DNA of 64,000 nt from Lepidonotus clava (taxonomy: Eukaryota > Annelida > Polychaeta > Phyllodocida > Polynoidae), in assembly GCA_936440205.1 (NCBI GenBank), contig OW387145.1:24803075-24867074 (forward strand), read 5' to 3'. The notes under the pieces were generated by a model. That model made no database searches and was not told the DNA's origin. It was given only the letters and a program-made list of their open reading frames with translations. A program made the position numbers and the translations under genes. How positions within the stretch are numbered: position 1 is the stretch's first letter; each line of letters starts with the position of its first letter. Positions 1 through 15,100 of this stretch are shown piece by piece.

Positions 1-2689
1 TACATGGCAAAATAATCTTTCTAAATGCCTCAAGCAATTTGTGTACATGGAAGAGGAAGATGAAATATACAATAACAACTAAATTGGAGTGTGAGTTGGA
101 AAGACATAGATCACTCTGCTGTGCAATTACACTCTTGGTGAAGTATTTCTGAATTGCAATTTGTCATTTTAAACCCTTTTTATGGTACAAACATGTCATT
201 ATTTTTTTCAATCATGCTAAGATCACTGACAGTGCAATTCGGAATTACCTACACAGCAAGAAAAACACACGGACACTCATACTCATATATACATATATAG
301 GTATTTCTATACTTATATATAAATATATATTGTACACGCACATAATTCTAAACATGTAGTGCATTCAAACATCCTCACCAGTTACATTTGTTTCAGTTAT
401 ATAACAGAAACCACCTTAACCCGCACTCAAACTTTCATAAAGGATGTCTTGCAACCGACGTTAATGAAAATTCCTATAATCTCTTTTCAGGTTATATTCT
501 TTTAACATCAAAACTGATTTGAATTCAAGATACCTCAAACCATAACACTCTATTTCTTTTGGTGTTTCTAGAGGCATGTAGAACTTGTCTATGTTCAACT
601 GTTACTGGCTAGGTTATTTAACAGTACTAATTAATATGCTTGTATGATTCAAATAGGAGATGTGCAAATCTAGGCTTTTACAACGTAACTTGTATTTTTC
701 AAGCGTTTGTACTAAACATTTTATGCAAATACATCGGTAGTTAAACACCACTTCAATTTTCTATATTATTGTGGTCAACTACGATTAGCATTAATGCTCA
801 CGTGGTTCACGACAAGAACGGTTTTGATGTTGTTTTCTCTATGGGAAATTTGACGGCACTATACATTTCATCTTTAACGTCACTAGCGCTAGTCTGGACT
901 TTGAAATACCTTAGCTACATTGAACAAGTCAGATTCACCCTATAGGAATCCACTTAATTCAAACTTCCCATTCAGGGAATCAATTTACACATGGATCTTA
1001 TACATAATCTTGGCTGGAGGGACCTCTGGTATCATATTCCTCTGCCATCGTCTTAACAGTGATGGCACCTACGGCTTCACCTTGCTGTGGCATAGAACTT
1101 TGTCTTACAGAGCCAAAGCAGTAATCCTCAAAACGGCTTTCCTCCAAGTACGTAACCTTATTCTGCCTTGATATTTCGGCCAAACGGCGATGCAAGCCAC
1201 CTGAGATTATATTTGGTAACACTCTTTAAAATAGGATGTCGCTGTTAAATATCTGAGATACATATTGCGACATATTTTCGTCTTCCCTATGTACAATACT
1301 TTTTCTTTTCTAGTATTTTGTCTAATGAATATGTGCATAAACGCTGTTAACATGTCTAAACTGATACAGTCATAAGAAACAATACTCCAAGCGGGAAAGC
1401 ACATCTTATTCCCAATTACCTTATTTCTCAGTATACCCATATGGGACTTATTTTTGAAAATAGCTTATAACCTTAAGAATCAACTCAATTAAAATCAGTT
1501 CAAGTATTAACCTAAAAACGTTGCTTCTAGCGTGCCATATACATTACGGCCTCTAGGTGATGTGGTACAATTGCCGGGTTTCTTCTTGACCTTTTCTCAA
1601 CAAAGTATACGTAAATGCTTCAGTTCAGCAAGGACTCAATAAAATGTACATTAACCTTTAAAATCCGCATAAACCCTTTCATGGTCATCACAAAGAGCAA
1701 TTGTCAAGGGTGAGACCTATCTAAAAGCATCTTGATCTTTTGTCCTACATATAGTGGTAAACCTTTAAGGTACATCTCAGAGGCTTTTCCTTTTACCTCT
1801 GTCTAGTGCAATAATCATCACAGCTAATTAAGCAACAAGTTTGAGCTCAAGAAGTAATTCAACTGTGTAAAATCTACCCACATGGTAGCAGAGACTTAAC
1901 ATGGTATTGCTGCATACGTTAACATTACCTTATATTCCTATCAACGGCTGTAAATGAGCATGATTTGAAAATATTTTCTTCTAGGTGCAGATTCTTTACC
2001 GTTTGTGCAATTTAAAATCAATGTTCTTGAACTAATATGGCACGAAAGACAATGATACTAATTGAAAGCATACATACTACATTGGCAAAATGCATCAAAT
2101 CATGTACGGATTCATCTTGCCATAAACAGCCTAAAAGCCGCCGTTTTCATTTTAGATTCACCAATGAATGAATCCACCATTTATGGTTTTGACCACCGTT
2201 ATGAATCTATCATCGGCCTTAATCGTATATTTTGCTAAAACAGGTATTGCCTAACATACACTCGTGGTGTAGCGAATAATAACCATTTGTCTATGCATTG
2301 TGTGGGGGTCCAAGGACCAAACGAGCTAACCCACTACTATTTAACACTGACCTACTAGGAGCAACTCAGCGGCTTAACATCTACGGCTATTTCGGACCTG
2401 AGTGGAAGGTGCAGTGAATTCCAGGGTAAAGGTAATGTTTCGTCTTTGACGCTCAACAATCTTGAGTGACCTCATTCATCTAGCCCATGCCCGATCACCT
2501 GAGAGTCTAGATACCCAGAAAACACACAAACACCTATTTATTTACGTCCAGTCTTATGAACTTGGTCCATATGATTTTTTTTTTTAACGCACCCGTACAG
2601 GAGTGGTTAGTCTTAACGTAGCATGACACCTTGTATATGTCACTAACACTGTGCTGTGTCGAATTACACTAATCCAGTATCTGTATTGA
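1..2689. other. 3' flank of the transporter, no gene seen
   Basis: AT-rich sequence with only short chance reading frames. An AT-dinucleotide-rich stretch (about 275-340) is the only simple repeat. I see no transposon ends here. Confidence 0.5.
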
Positions 2690-2695
2690 TTTATT
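2690..2695 (-). terminator. Candidate polyadenylation signal of the transporter
   Basis: AATAAA on the minus strand, about 307 bases after the stop codon, would give a short 3' UTR. A second AATAAA lies at 2537-2542. Single hexamers are common in AT-rich DNA, so the choice is tentative. Confidence 0.3.
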
Positions 2696-3001
2696 AACTC
2701 ATGAGGTAATATTCACTAAACATAACGTTCCGTAGTAGGAAGGAAAGAGCTGGGGAGATATCCCCCCCTCATTTATATTGTTTACATGACCAGTTTTCTA
2801 CATCCTTGCTAAACCTCCGGGTATCTTTTAATTTTGGTGTGCTAACCACTCAAATGAAGGAAGCAGTAAACCCTCAAACTATTTTCTTTCTTAACTGTCC
2901 TTCCTGTACCTTGTTGGATACACTGAATTGCATCCTCTTTTTGAGATAGGGCAAATGAATTATACACACTGCCATTTTCCTCTGGCTTAGAGCTGTTTTG
3001 T

Positions 3002-3162
3002 CTAAACGTCTGCCGGTTTCTCTTCTGGAACAACGAGCAGTAATTTCTGAAGGTCTTTGTTGGCTCTCTCCATCATCTGGGTGAAGAACTTGGGCTTTGA
3101 CTTCCACTTGACGAAGATAAAGTAGACAGGAATACCCGTCACGATGATGAGAACTCCAAAAC
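3002..3162 (-). CDS. SLC7A8: Transporter exon 10 (C-terminus and stop)
   Basis: The 161-base final coding exon follows acceptor GGTGTAG. It completes Gly454, encodes TM12 ([17 protein letters not shown]) and the cytosolic tail with KPKFF and [10 protein letters not shown], and ends at TAG 3004-3002. Confidence 0.95.
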
Positions 3163-6100
3163 CTACACCAGAGGAAAGAACCGTCATCGTTTAGATGGTC
3201 AAACATATATATTGTATAAAAGAACGTTTTGTATACAAAAGAAACAACATAATAACACTTCTGTATTTTCATTGCAGTGATTAGTTTTAGTGAAGTGGAG
3301 AAAGAAGCAGAGCAGTCGAGGTAAAACAAGATAAGAATTTGATAAAAACATGGATTCCACTCTTTAAAATGAAAAATACAGAAATTAGTACCACCAGGTT
3401 TCCGTTCTTTAAGAGGGACATGAGTAAGTAAATGTATGGCTCAGTATCAAAGCTCTGATATTGATTTTTCTTTTGATATAAATGCTTTCCGATATTTTAA
3501 ATTAAATACAAGATTTTCTTATGGAAATTATGAACTTTTCATTATATTCTAAATGTATAGGTAAATGTTGGCACCTCTGGCCAAGTGACCCTACTGGGGC
3601 GGACGTACCTGTCTCTACGGGGCTGGCGTACAGCGGGACGATGACCAGGAACACGGAGCAGGCCACGTAGATGATGGGCCACACTATCGCCACCTGGTGG
3701 AAAACAAAACAGTTGTATTTTACCACCGGTCTATGCTGTATTCCAGCTCTCTATTGTAAAATGCATTGAATAATAACGTTACCTCATAATAATTATGCTC
3801 AGATGAATGCGAGGGCTAACACTTGTATTGTTTTGAACATTAATTTAGGTTCAGGAAAATTATTCAGAAAGAGGATATCTATCAAACTGTAAATAGATCG
3901 ATAGCCCAATGCACGTTTGAAACATTGAAACATTTAATGATATCAAAGGAGTTTTTCACATAATTTAACTTTATACCATGGCAATATTCATAACGACACG
4001 CAACTCGCTTAACATATTCACGTTTGTGTTTATAGATTTATAACACCCTAAAAAAAATCATGGTTAAACCTTGTTACAGGCAGCAATCTAGAGATGGCAT
4101 CAAGAGCCGGGTTTTGTCATAATTGTTGCATTCAAATCTATCTTTTCTTTCGGGGAGACTATTTGAACACACCTTGACCACACTTCCACTAGAACACTAC
4201 ACCTAGAGCCTATGACCACCTGTTGGTAGGTGAACTGAACCTCTCATACTGGGTTATCTACCACTTCCCCACTACGTCAAGTTCGAACAAACATCCGAAC
4301 CCGTTCAGTCTCCAGATAAGGGAAACCATCCCACGTTTACTAGGTCCCCTTCATGGGGGCTCTTTAAAAGGGACAGGATGTGAAATAGACATTCACTACA
4401 CGGCATTGCCTGATCATCGGGGTTGTAAATAGTCAATTTTATTATGGTTGCCTTCTGGATAATATAAATGTTGAATGGCGATGGAGGTAGAGGACTCGAC
4501 TGACCATTACTATAGATCATTACAGAAAATTGCACTAAAAAACATTAGGTTGTCTCATCTCTTTCATAGAAATACTAATTTTTATTCTGATTCTTAGTCA
4601 ATTTAGAACATCTTGGTATTATTCTAAAGGTAGGAACATGTAGAATATGGATCTTGACAAACTTTGTTCCAACCAAATATTCCAAATAACTTGGAATGTC
4701 TTTCAAAAGTTTTCCTTTTTCCTACCACTTAATTTTACAATATTCAGTTTTCATTTCATTTCAATCATGTTGCACAGGTCTTTGGAGAATTAAATTTGGG
4801 ATCTAATGATATGTCATTCATCTGTAAGCTTATAGAATTAAGGATATGTGCACAACCAGAACAGCTGCGTACTTGTGCCTTACCAAAGACGGCATAATTA
4901 GCGTAACTTGGGAAATATTGCAATCAATGAACCGTAGTTGATCCTAAAAAGTTATAATGGTAAAAATAGGATATCTGCATAAAGTATTCAACCATCACAC
5001 TACAAGTCATACCTTCATATATACAACGAACAAAATTACCAAATATTCAAAGCGGTGGGTGTATGGCCTTACCTTGATGGGTCTGGGCATGTTGGGCCGC
5101 GTCTTGCGGAAGTAGAGCAGGGCGACGACGGACATCCCGATGGACAGCCAGTTGACGAAGGCCACGTAGTTAATGAGGGCGTACATGTCTGTGGAGCACA
5201 GGTAGACCAGCGAGAAGGTGCCCTGTAATCAGACAACGAGGAAATGAAGGGTCAGTTTTATTACACGTATGGCATGACGAGAGGTGCGTATTGACAGGCT
5301 GGACCACTCCTCGTGTTGAGTGTTTTAAGAAATTGAACATTGGTTGATATTTTACAGAATTACTTATGAGGCCGTACTCGGGTATCCGTATCGGGATTAC
5401 ATGATTTATATTCTAACATTTATCTTTACAATGGGGGGGGTAGGTAAAATACTAGATTTTGAGCTTTCAATCTTTACTAGGACACCCGCGATGGGTATGG
5501 TTACTCTAGTGTGGAACATACTGCTTTTCTTGGGGGATTATAGATATGTAACGTCATTTCTATCGAATATACTTTCAGTAAAGAACGCTATTCAATTATC
5601 TTTCCATTTAGAAAATTAATCCAGCAGTATCAGCAGAGAGAACAAGCCACGTTTAGTTTATAATATTCCAATTATCTATCCATAATTGGATATGGTCGTC
5701 TCCAATTGTGGTGTCGGTGCAGGACCTGACGGGCCCTGTGGTCCTGGAGGAGGCGGTACGTACCATGAAGATGACGGCCGGTGCCGGGGTGAGGCGCTGT
5801 ATCTGCACCATACTAAGGACCTCCGGCATGTGTCCCTCACGGGAGCCCACGAAGAACAATCTGCAACAACACAAAAACCACTTATCATTATTGATATACT
5901 ATTAGTCCTCATGTCATTTTATTTTTGGTAAATTGTTCCCCCGCTTTTAAAGTTTTTTCTTACTTTTAATATATAGAAATATCACTTAGGACGCCCTTTT
6001 TTTTATTTCATAATAACATTGGATAACTATACAGGGTACCAACCGAAACTCCATTTTCAAATTCCCTGTGTTTTCCCTGAGATTTCCCTGTCCCACGGCA

Positions 6101-9100
6101 ATTTTTCCCTGTGTCATATCCAACAAGTTGTTCAAGATTAAAAGCTTCTGCGTGCAGAAAAAATTCGGGCAACCCAACGACAAAAAGTCGAATACCTAAT
6201 ATTTTGAGAATCAGGAATTTCAGATCCTGGCCAAATGAAATTCCCTGTGTTTGGCAAAATATCCCAATTCCCTGTGTTTTCCCTGTCAGGGATTTTCTTT
6301 TGCCATTTTCCCTGTTTTCCCTGTGTGGTTGGTACCCTGACTATATCTTAATTCGGAATGAGACTCACTCTGAGGATCACGTAGAAAACGGGCCATTATG
6401 GCTTACAAACTATTTTATTGCTCGTGATCAGAACATCACCCATCACGGGTTGGTCATGTGAGGAAGTACATGACCCTTCTGGTTCGTTAGGGCCTCTACT
6501 ATGGTAAGACTCACCCTGCGTTCATCTCTGGTTTCAGAGAATCGGAGAGAGAAACCCCTTATTCCCGGTAATTGATAGGGACGGATGTAGAAAGTACAAA
6601 AGCAGAATTACACTTTTTAAGTTACCTAAAAGATGCTAAAATTCGCTGACAAGTAGCTGCATGTGTTGGCAGGACACTATGTTAAGTTGAACTTGGCGTG
6701 TATTACTATTACAGACTCCGGGGGTGCAGTAGCTCTGATTGTGCCCGTTAGGTGGTTGACCTCACACTAAGTGGCCGCCGATGTCCAGTGGGCCGTGCTG
6801 ACTGACTGTTTTTACGGCAGGAGGGGGTCAGTGCAGATGTCATATGGTTTACAGCGGACCCGATTTCCACTTCCCAGTCCGTTATCCATGCTAAATCAGA
6901 TGGTGCGAGCAGTTTGGCTCGAAACTGATTCAAAGGGATTCCGACTGAACTTAAAGATTTAAAGGGGGGATATCCGGGCTAGCAGTCGGGAAAAGAATGA
7001 GTGGATTTTATAATTGTTTTGCATTTGGACCTTCTTCGATTTTAATTCTCGACTGCCTGTTCGTATACAGATTGCATTAATATCAAAAGCATGATGCTGC
7101 TCCAACATAACAGGTATTGCATCCTTTTATTTGAACCTTGAAGTCTGGGGAACTGCCAAAAGTTAGAAATACGGGCCTCGCTGTACTCCTATTGTTCAAT
7201 TCCTGACATCCTTTTCTAGATAACACATAACAAATAATTGTTATTTACTGCCTATTGACCAGGTGTTACATCCATTGTTAGCCCAAGCTCTGTTTTTCCC
7301 ATTCACAGCAAAACACTCTAAGCTGAAAAAAAGAACACTATTTGACGGCATTCTGTAATCATGTGGGTGGTTTGATAAAACCAGTTTATTGTTGATTTCT
7401 TCTTTCAATTATTTTTCCATAACTAGGATACACGAGGGGAGCACAGCTGTCACTGATTCTCAGTCAAACGGTAGCTGTCCTTTTACACATCAGCCTTGTA
7501 CAAATTATCATTCATTGTTATTGGTTTGTTTTGGTTATGAATAATGGTATTTTATTATCATACACAAAGGTATTTGATTTCAAGTTACTACCATGTGGCA
7601 CTAGAGTACATATGAGGGTCGTACTGCATCGAAAAAAATATAGAAAAAAATACAAACTAAATAAAAAGATTCAAATAGAAAACATCCCCAATTTAAAGCC
7701 TGGGTAAACTGTCTCTATCAAACTCACACAAAAGCCATTTTCCATGCTTTAGTGTGAGTACTTTCTATTCAATATTTCCTGGGGAGATCATGTAGGTGTA
7801 TGGCACGTGGCTGGACGGCCAGCTGTAAACTGGTCGATGGGGGCCGATCGTTACGGGGAACAGCAGTAGCACTGCCTTAACCCCTCCCACCTACACAGTC
7901 CGACCTACATAGACTGATGCAACACGGTCATCAGTCAATGGGACAATGGCAATGAGAAGAAACGCCGATGGTTAGATACTGCCACATTCCACTATTGTAG
8001 TTATGTTTTTCCTTCAACGATTTCCCAGTTATGGCGGGGATTTAGGGCATGTCGTTTGAAGATGTCGTTTGAAGATGAATGCCGTCAAATAGTGTTCTTT
8101 TTTCAGCTTAGAGTGTTTTGCTGTGAATGGGAAAAACAATCGACTCACATTTGTCTGTGGGACGAACTACGTTTGACTTTCATCATGTTGGAAAAAGTTG
8201 CACTTGAATGATCTTCTAGTTCCCTTCAGTGCAATTATATCAGACAAGAAGAGTTTTACTTTATTCTACAGTCAATGTGCGGACATTAACTATCCAAAAC
8301 TGACCCGACGAGTATGCCTTCAACGCTCATGTCTTTTATTAAGACTTTCTGTGTTCCAAAATAGAGTAAACTTGCTTCCATTTTTGTTATTTGATATTTC
8401 TTTGTACCTAATACTTAAATCTATAGAGCTTTCCCCTTACGGTCCATGATTAATAATTTCCTTGTTCCCTCTGATCAGTCATAAATATACGAAGGGGTAC
8501 TCATTTGTGAATCAGGGAAGGATCCTACAAACTATTCGACTCTGCAAAGTTCAGTACCACTCAAGCAAGATGTATGTAAGATGCCATATCATAACCTATG
8601 TACTCCTCTTTAAACTGGGCCAAAAGGCATTGGACATGGGACCGTTGGATTAGCGAACCAATATCCTATCACTATTCTAACAAACATAATTATATAGAGT
8701 CAGCATGTGTCTGGCTTATAGTCGCATATCTAGACGGAGTCGTTATACTGTATAGACAATCTATATGTTGGCCGGCCGTGACTCCTCCTGCCAATGACTA
8801 AACCAGGTGAAGTGGGCAGGTCAATATAGAGATGGTAGCACTCTGCTTATTGACTGTCCCCAGTCTCTACACAAATAGCACCCACAGCCAGTAGTGACGC
8901 CATGCAATGTCTGGCCCACGCCCACCATACCGCCGCTGTAGGTTCTTATGATGATGCTGAAATGACGTGGGCCGTCTTGTAGGCGTGGGGTGTCACACAG
9001 GAGGAGAAAAGCCCATCTGACACCCCCTGCCCTCCACCCCAAGACCAACACGCTCCAGCGCCCCGACCACTTAACGGTACACGCTGGAGGACACATTAAG

Positions 9101-12100
9101 GCGTTACCTCACATGCAGTAAGACATTGATCAAACTGCAGAGCACAACTATGTCCCACCATCAGAAGATTGGTAAGAAAATAATGAAAAAACAACACACA
9201 GGGCCTTGCCATAAAGACCCATTAAAAGACTGTCCCTGGTGCGGGGGGCGGTGTTAGGGTGAGCAGCTCGGGCGAGCGGCTCGTGTGAAGTCCCGGTTCA
9301 CAGGTCGACTACATCCACTTACTTCTGCTCCAGGGCAGGGGGCGTTAGTGTGCGAACATTAAACGTCAGGACATGAGGGTATTTATTCAAGTGATTTACT
9401 GGGCGCATTAAAAGTGAGCCATTCGAGGAAAAAAAACACGGTGAATAATAATATTCTAAAAAAAGAGAAAAGAAGGGAGCATGCGCCTTGGTTTCCTAGA
9501 AAGAGAACTCATCTGAACTTTGTCCATAGAGGTCTATGTACCCGGCAGGGTTTGGACATTTGGAGGTGGTTTGTGTTTCCCACGAACAGCGGAATGTAAA
9601 ATGCGAACTCGAGACACCAAACGGTAGTCATTGTGGACATGGCGCCTCCTTCAAATGCCATAAACGGACGCTGGCCTGGTCGGCTCCATTGGGGGAGAAC
9701 CTTTATGAAGGGAACTATTATATGCAAAGCTCTCTTTACTTCTTAACACGCCATTCTTACCATCTGGTATTTTTACGCACCTTTTGACAAGATAGGATTC
9801 CTTGCCAGCGGAGCGAAACTAATCTAACAACCTAACAGCATCGTTTGGCTTTATTTTCCTAGGAACTACAAATGCTTCTCTAAAGAACGCATTTTTCCTA
9901 TTTTGCACCACCCAAATGGGCCTTTTCTCACTAATGTCGTCTTTGACAATAGCTTTACCATCCATTGTTGACACATTATGTAAATAGCCATATATACTTA
10001 CAATAAGTTCAAATCAATACATCCATTTTATTAGAGTGGCAGCTCTCTGGACTGAAGCCTGAACCATGGTGATGGAACAGCGTACAAAGCGGCCAGGCTA
10101 AAAGTAGAGGGTTCAGGGGTATAAGTGCACTCGTCCCAGAACCTTGAGGTGTGTACAGGGGCTATTCTCGGTGAACTCAGACTCATGAATATTGCCACAG
10201 CTTAATGTATTACAATGGCCGGGTCACGCAAGATGCAGCTCAACGCCCGTATGCCTGTTGTATTGAATGAGGGATCCGGCTCTCCACCATAAACGTAGGT
10301 GTACCTATAGAGACCGTCTACCTGTTCACCGTGATTGGAGCACCACACACTGACTGGAGCACATATTTAACGCCTAAAGATATACACGTCGTCTGAGTGT
10401 GAACAAGCCCACCCCATATAACATTCACTGGTCCCTCTTTAACCTTCTGGCCTGAGACTGACCCCCATATCGATGTTATAGCCACCCTCAGCTGACAATG
10501 TGATCGCCGTGCCCATTCTTTTTCCCTTGTAGCCCGTTCTATGGTCTTTTCTATACCTCTCAATGGGCGTGCCTCTATGGAGCCATCCGGCGTTTTGGTA
10601 ACGATCAGTGACTCCGGCAGTGGTCGTGGTCTCCGGTGAAGGCTTATTGAATCTAATCAGCCCGCCGACCCCACCGACGGCGGCAGGAACACACCATTAT
10701 CGATCCCCCACCCACTTCCCGAGGTGCGGCCTGCCCGGCCTAATACCCTTAAGGGCATCAGATGAACCACTGCCTACCTGTTCCTTTTAACAGATTATTA
10801 TAGGCGATTTCTGTTTTTAGCAAGCAGACTAGATGAGTCTTCTGCCTTTAAACAGTGCAGGTTTTGAAAATGTATTTCAGATTCAGCGTCGTTTCATGAT
10901 TTCTCTTGATATGGGTTGGCGTTCGTATTATATAAACTATGGTTTTAAATAAGATATTATGGGCTATAAGACTGTAGAAATGAGACTACGTTTCAAGGGT
11001 TTACCAATATTCTATAAAAGGTTGGTAATTAGGTGCAACCCCTTTAAAATACCACTTCTTCCTCCCTCAGGGGATTATCTAGCTCTACGTGCAATTGTTT
11101 GAAGGGCTGGGTAGAACCAGTTATGATTAAGTAAAGGACCTCAGATAGGTCTGTTCAAACCAATATGACATCCCTTATTTACCCCCCATTCTCACTAGAT
11201 ATCTCTGTTAGGGATAATCAGCCGAGATGGCGTCTGGATCGTCGAGGCCGCAGGGAGCAGTCCTCTCAATCTACGGGGAGCAGGTCGACTGGGGGATGGC
11301 GTGCGGGGAGCAGCTCTTACCGTTACCTGTATGTAGGGGGTGGTGGGGGCTCCCACTACAGGTACACGTCAAGGGGGTCGTGCACGTCAGGCAACATGAT
11401 GGGCCCAGATTATACCATACCAACAAGTTGATTCTTTTCTTTTGTCAAATAAACGAGAACATACAACCACCACTGCCTCCCTAGTACTACTTGGAGGCAT
11501 AACTAGTTTGGTTGTTTTACAGGCCCGATTGTTTTACTTTCTTCTTTTTGATGTCTGGCACCAGTTATTAAAGGGGATGGTCTTGGGGCATCGAGTACTT
11601 GGTGTGCAGTTTGATTTATAATTCAACGATGGGAAAGCAGTTAAAATATTGCATCATACCATCTCCATTGAGGAAGCCTATCTCGGGAGTGTAGTCATTA
11701 AAGGTAAATGTAATGCTATTCTGGTTAATCAGTCACTGAATTATAGTACGACATTCATGTGCGAATTAGTCGTAATTCGTAGATCCCAACACCTATGATT
11801 GTTCAATTCACACCGACTCAATGATCGACTGGTTGGTTCCTGGTCGTGTCCAGACCTATACAGCCCTGGTGCCAGCTTTACTATACTATAGCAGTTAATG
11901 ACCAACGCGTCCAACGTGACCAACGCGTCGGGTGGCGTATCTGCGGGTCGTCATGAGGACCCAGCCAAGGTCACCTTGTCAGCGGCGGGCCCCGCATTAA
12001 CCACCTCCAGGGTCGGGGTGGGAATGGGGGGATAGAGCAGCTCGGGCTGGGACTGAGACGGTTATTTAATGCCCCACGTCCCGTTATGGATATTACCTGT

Positions 12101-15100
12101 TTATGTCCCAACTCCCTATCTCCAGGGATCAACAGATTATATCCGTTTTACCTGCAAAGGGACGACCTAATGGAGGTGTACAAAACACGTACTGCTGTAT
12201 TTGATATCTACCTACAGTAATTCAATTTCAGGGAAACATCTGAGACTTCTAGTACCCAAAAATCAGACACGTTGACCCTAAAATGCGTGCCTTGACCAAG
12301 GACATAATTATCCTCACGGCCTCGGTCCCTATACCCCAGGCAGCTGCTCTTCGTGCGGCTTCCGTATGCATAATGAAGCTTAACAATGCCATGAATTATT
12401 AACACATTGAAGCGTCGAGAAATACACTGACTCGGCCTGTTTAGATACTGTTGCCTAGCGGCGGCAGTAGACTAGCACTAACAGGGCTGATATCCGTGTG
12501 ACTGCGGCCCGGCCAGACAGGGCATTAGACGACGCTTCATGTGGGCCCGGCTGGGCCCTGTGCTGATGGATTAAACGCTCTACGCGGAGCACACAAGGCC
12601 CTTCTGCCACCCCCGCCCCGTGTCCCCGCCTACAGGTGGTTGGGTGTGTGGGGGCAGCAACACAAGGGTGTTGGATTATTGATGAGCACGCCCACTCACA
12701 CGCGCCCTTCGGGCAGAGGTTCCCACTCAGCAACATTCAATCCTTTTCAATGAACTCACGGCAAAAATATTTATGAGATGCTTTTATTTTGATTCTGAAA
12801 AGGCAGTGGCTTTCCTTCTGCACGATCGACTGGATGCTCCGAAGTAGACCCAGACTTCAATTTAATTGACTATGAGATTATAATCTGAGACTACGTACAA
12901 AACATGCATTATAGATCAGTCTCACCCGAAGAAAAATATTTTGAATGAATCTCTTGGCGATAATGCTAAGGGGCAAACTGTTTATATCAAACTAAAATGT
13001 AAGTGGGTTTGTTATCTTAGGAAAAGACCAATCTGTGCTGCTAATATGAGGTAAATTGGATTGAGTTCCTTCCGGGGCCAGGCATCTGTATTCGGGTCTG
13101 GGCCATAGCGGAAGGAGGGAGATGGTTTGTTTGTAAATCGGACCCCTTGGGGTGTAGGTGGGTGGGGCCGAGCATGCAACAGGCCCCGTCTACACACCAC
13201 GGACCTCCTCAGCCGGCCATCTTCGTCTAATGAAGCTAAACATCTCTGGGACACCAGGGGACAAATCCCACAGCTGCAGTCACAAGATACGAGCATCTTG
13301 TGGGTGGTAGTTATGATACTGAATGAAAAGATGTTTCATCTCCGACAAGGATAAGGGCACTGAAACAATAGTCCCTCTCAATAAACTGCCTATTCTGATC
13401 GATGAGTTTTCCTCGTTATATAGTCGGGCTTTCCCCATCATTATATTTCTGTACATTTCGTGACAGCTTTACGACCAATTACCGTTTGTTCCCCTTTTTG
13501 TCGACCATAAAGGGAAAACACCAGACTTTATAGTCTGTCTCGATCGTGAGCCACTTGTCTGGCGCCTGGCTGCCTATCTTCTTTTTTCGCCTTCAATTTT
13601 CGTGATTTATATCTTTTTATCGGCCACTTAATGTTTAGCTAATTAGACTACAGGTGCCACACCTTCTTAACCTCACCCCACATAACAAACAAAGACAAAG
13701 AAATAGAGCAGATGTGTACCACGCCCTCACCCCCCCCCCCCTCCCTTTTTTCACCCTACACCCTCAGGTACCTCCTTTTTTGTGAAAAATTAATGTTTAG
13801 CTGTGATTAAGACCTTACAAAAAAGGCTTATAAATCTTTTGCTGTTTTCCTAATTGAGCACAATGTAACAATGAGTGGCCTGATATTTATTTGTTTGTGA
13901 GCAAACAACAACGATCTCCGTCCTTATTGTTACTCTAGCATTTGTGAACACGTCAATGTAGTAACAAATGGTGAACTAAAGGTTCAGTGTAGGTTGGAAA
14001 GCTATCCTTTTAATTGTACGTAGTATTTTCAGCTTGATGGAAGTGAATCAAAACATTTCATGCCCCATGGGCCCGAGACAGTTACTTGAGAGGTCATCAT
14101 GCTTGTGTCACCACGAGAATGAAGCCACACACCTGGACCACGTGAAAGGCCAAACCACTTACATCACAGCCTCTCACGAAATACCAACCCGTGGTAACCT
14201 CCCAGGGTATCATTGCGCCAATTGATTAAGGTCGTGTCACAACAATCACGTACACTTTCATCCGATTCCCCTGTGTCTATACTAATATTTATGGTTAAAC
14301 CCTAGTCGGAATTCCTCCTGTCCCTGCTAAGGATGCCCTTTTCCTACCTAGCTCTTTCTGGGAATCCCTTATTACAACAGGGTCCCGGCGCGGATTTTGG
14401 CATAGAGACATGCATGCGTGAGGTTGTAGGAGCTCCACGTCCAGCCATCTGTGGATGGTATTCGGCGAAAGGTGCCCCTGACCTGCTTCACATGCGTGAT
14501 AGCACAGTCCTATTTATTCTACCCCCAGTGCCATGACCAACTTACTGGATAACCTTTAATGAGATTAAGTGATGAACATACGTCGCACGAAAAGGGACTG
14601 ATATTCTTTTCCCTATCACTCATCGGCATGCAATGCTTTGTTTTTTTTTCATGACCATTTTTTATATGTCAATTTCAACTCTATGAGTGTATCTGAATCA
14701 AGCTGCATAAACCGTGTCTCTTCGAGTCTTATAACCCAAATCTATCACTGTATCATATGTTACTGCAGACAGAGTCCTTCGACAGGCCATGATAAACATC
14801 ACCAACAAAGAAAAAAGGATCACTTTCTTTTATACAAAAAGTGCCCAATACAAGAACTCCCACATGAGTCAACAGTGCAAGATACATCTGTGAATATTAG
14901 CCCACCAACTTTGTGGTTGATAACATTCATAATGCAAGTCGATCCTGTTTAGACCGCCAGGGAAATAACAGTTTTTCATTGCTTTTCCTCCCAGCTCTTG
15001 ACGTGGTGACCTGAACCATCAGCCCCCACACCCTGCCTCACCCCGTCAAGGAGGCTGACTACAGGTTACGTCAACACTCGGCTGTCAACGCTGAGTTGAC

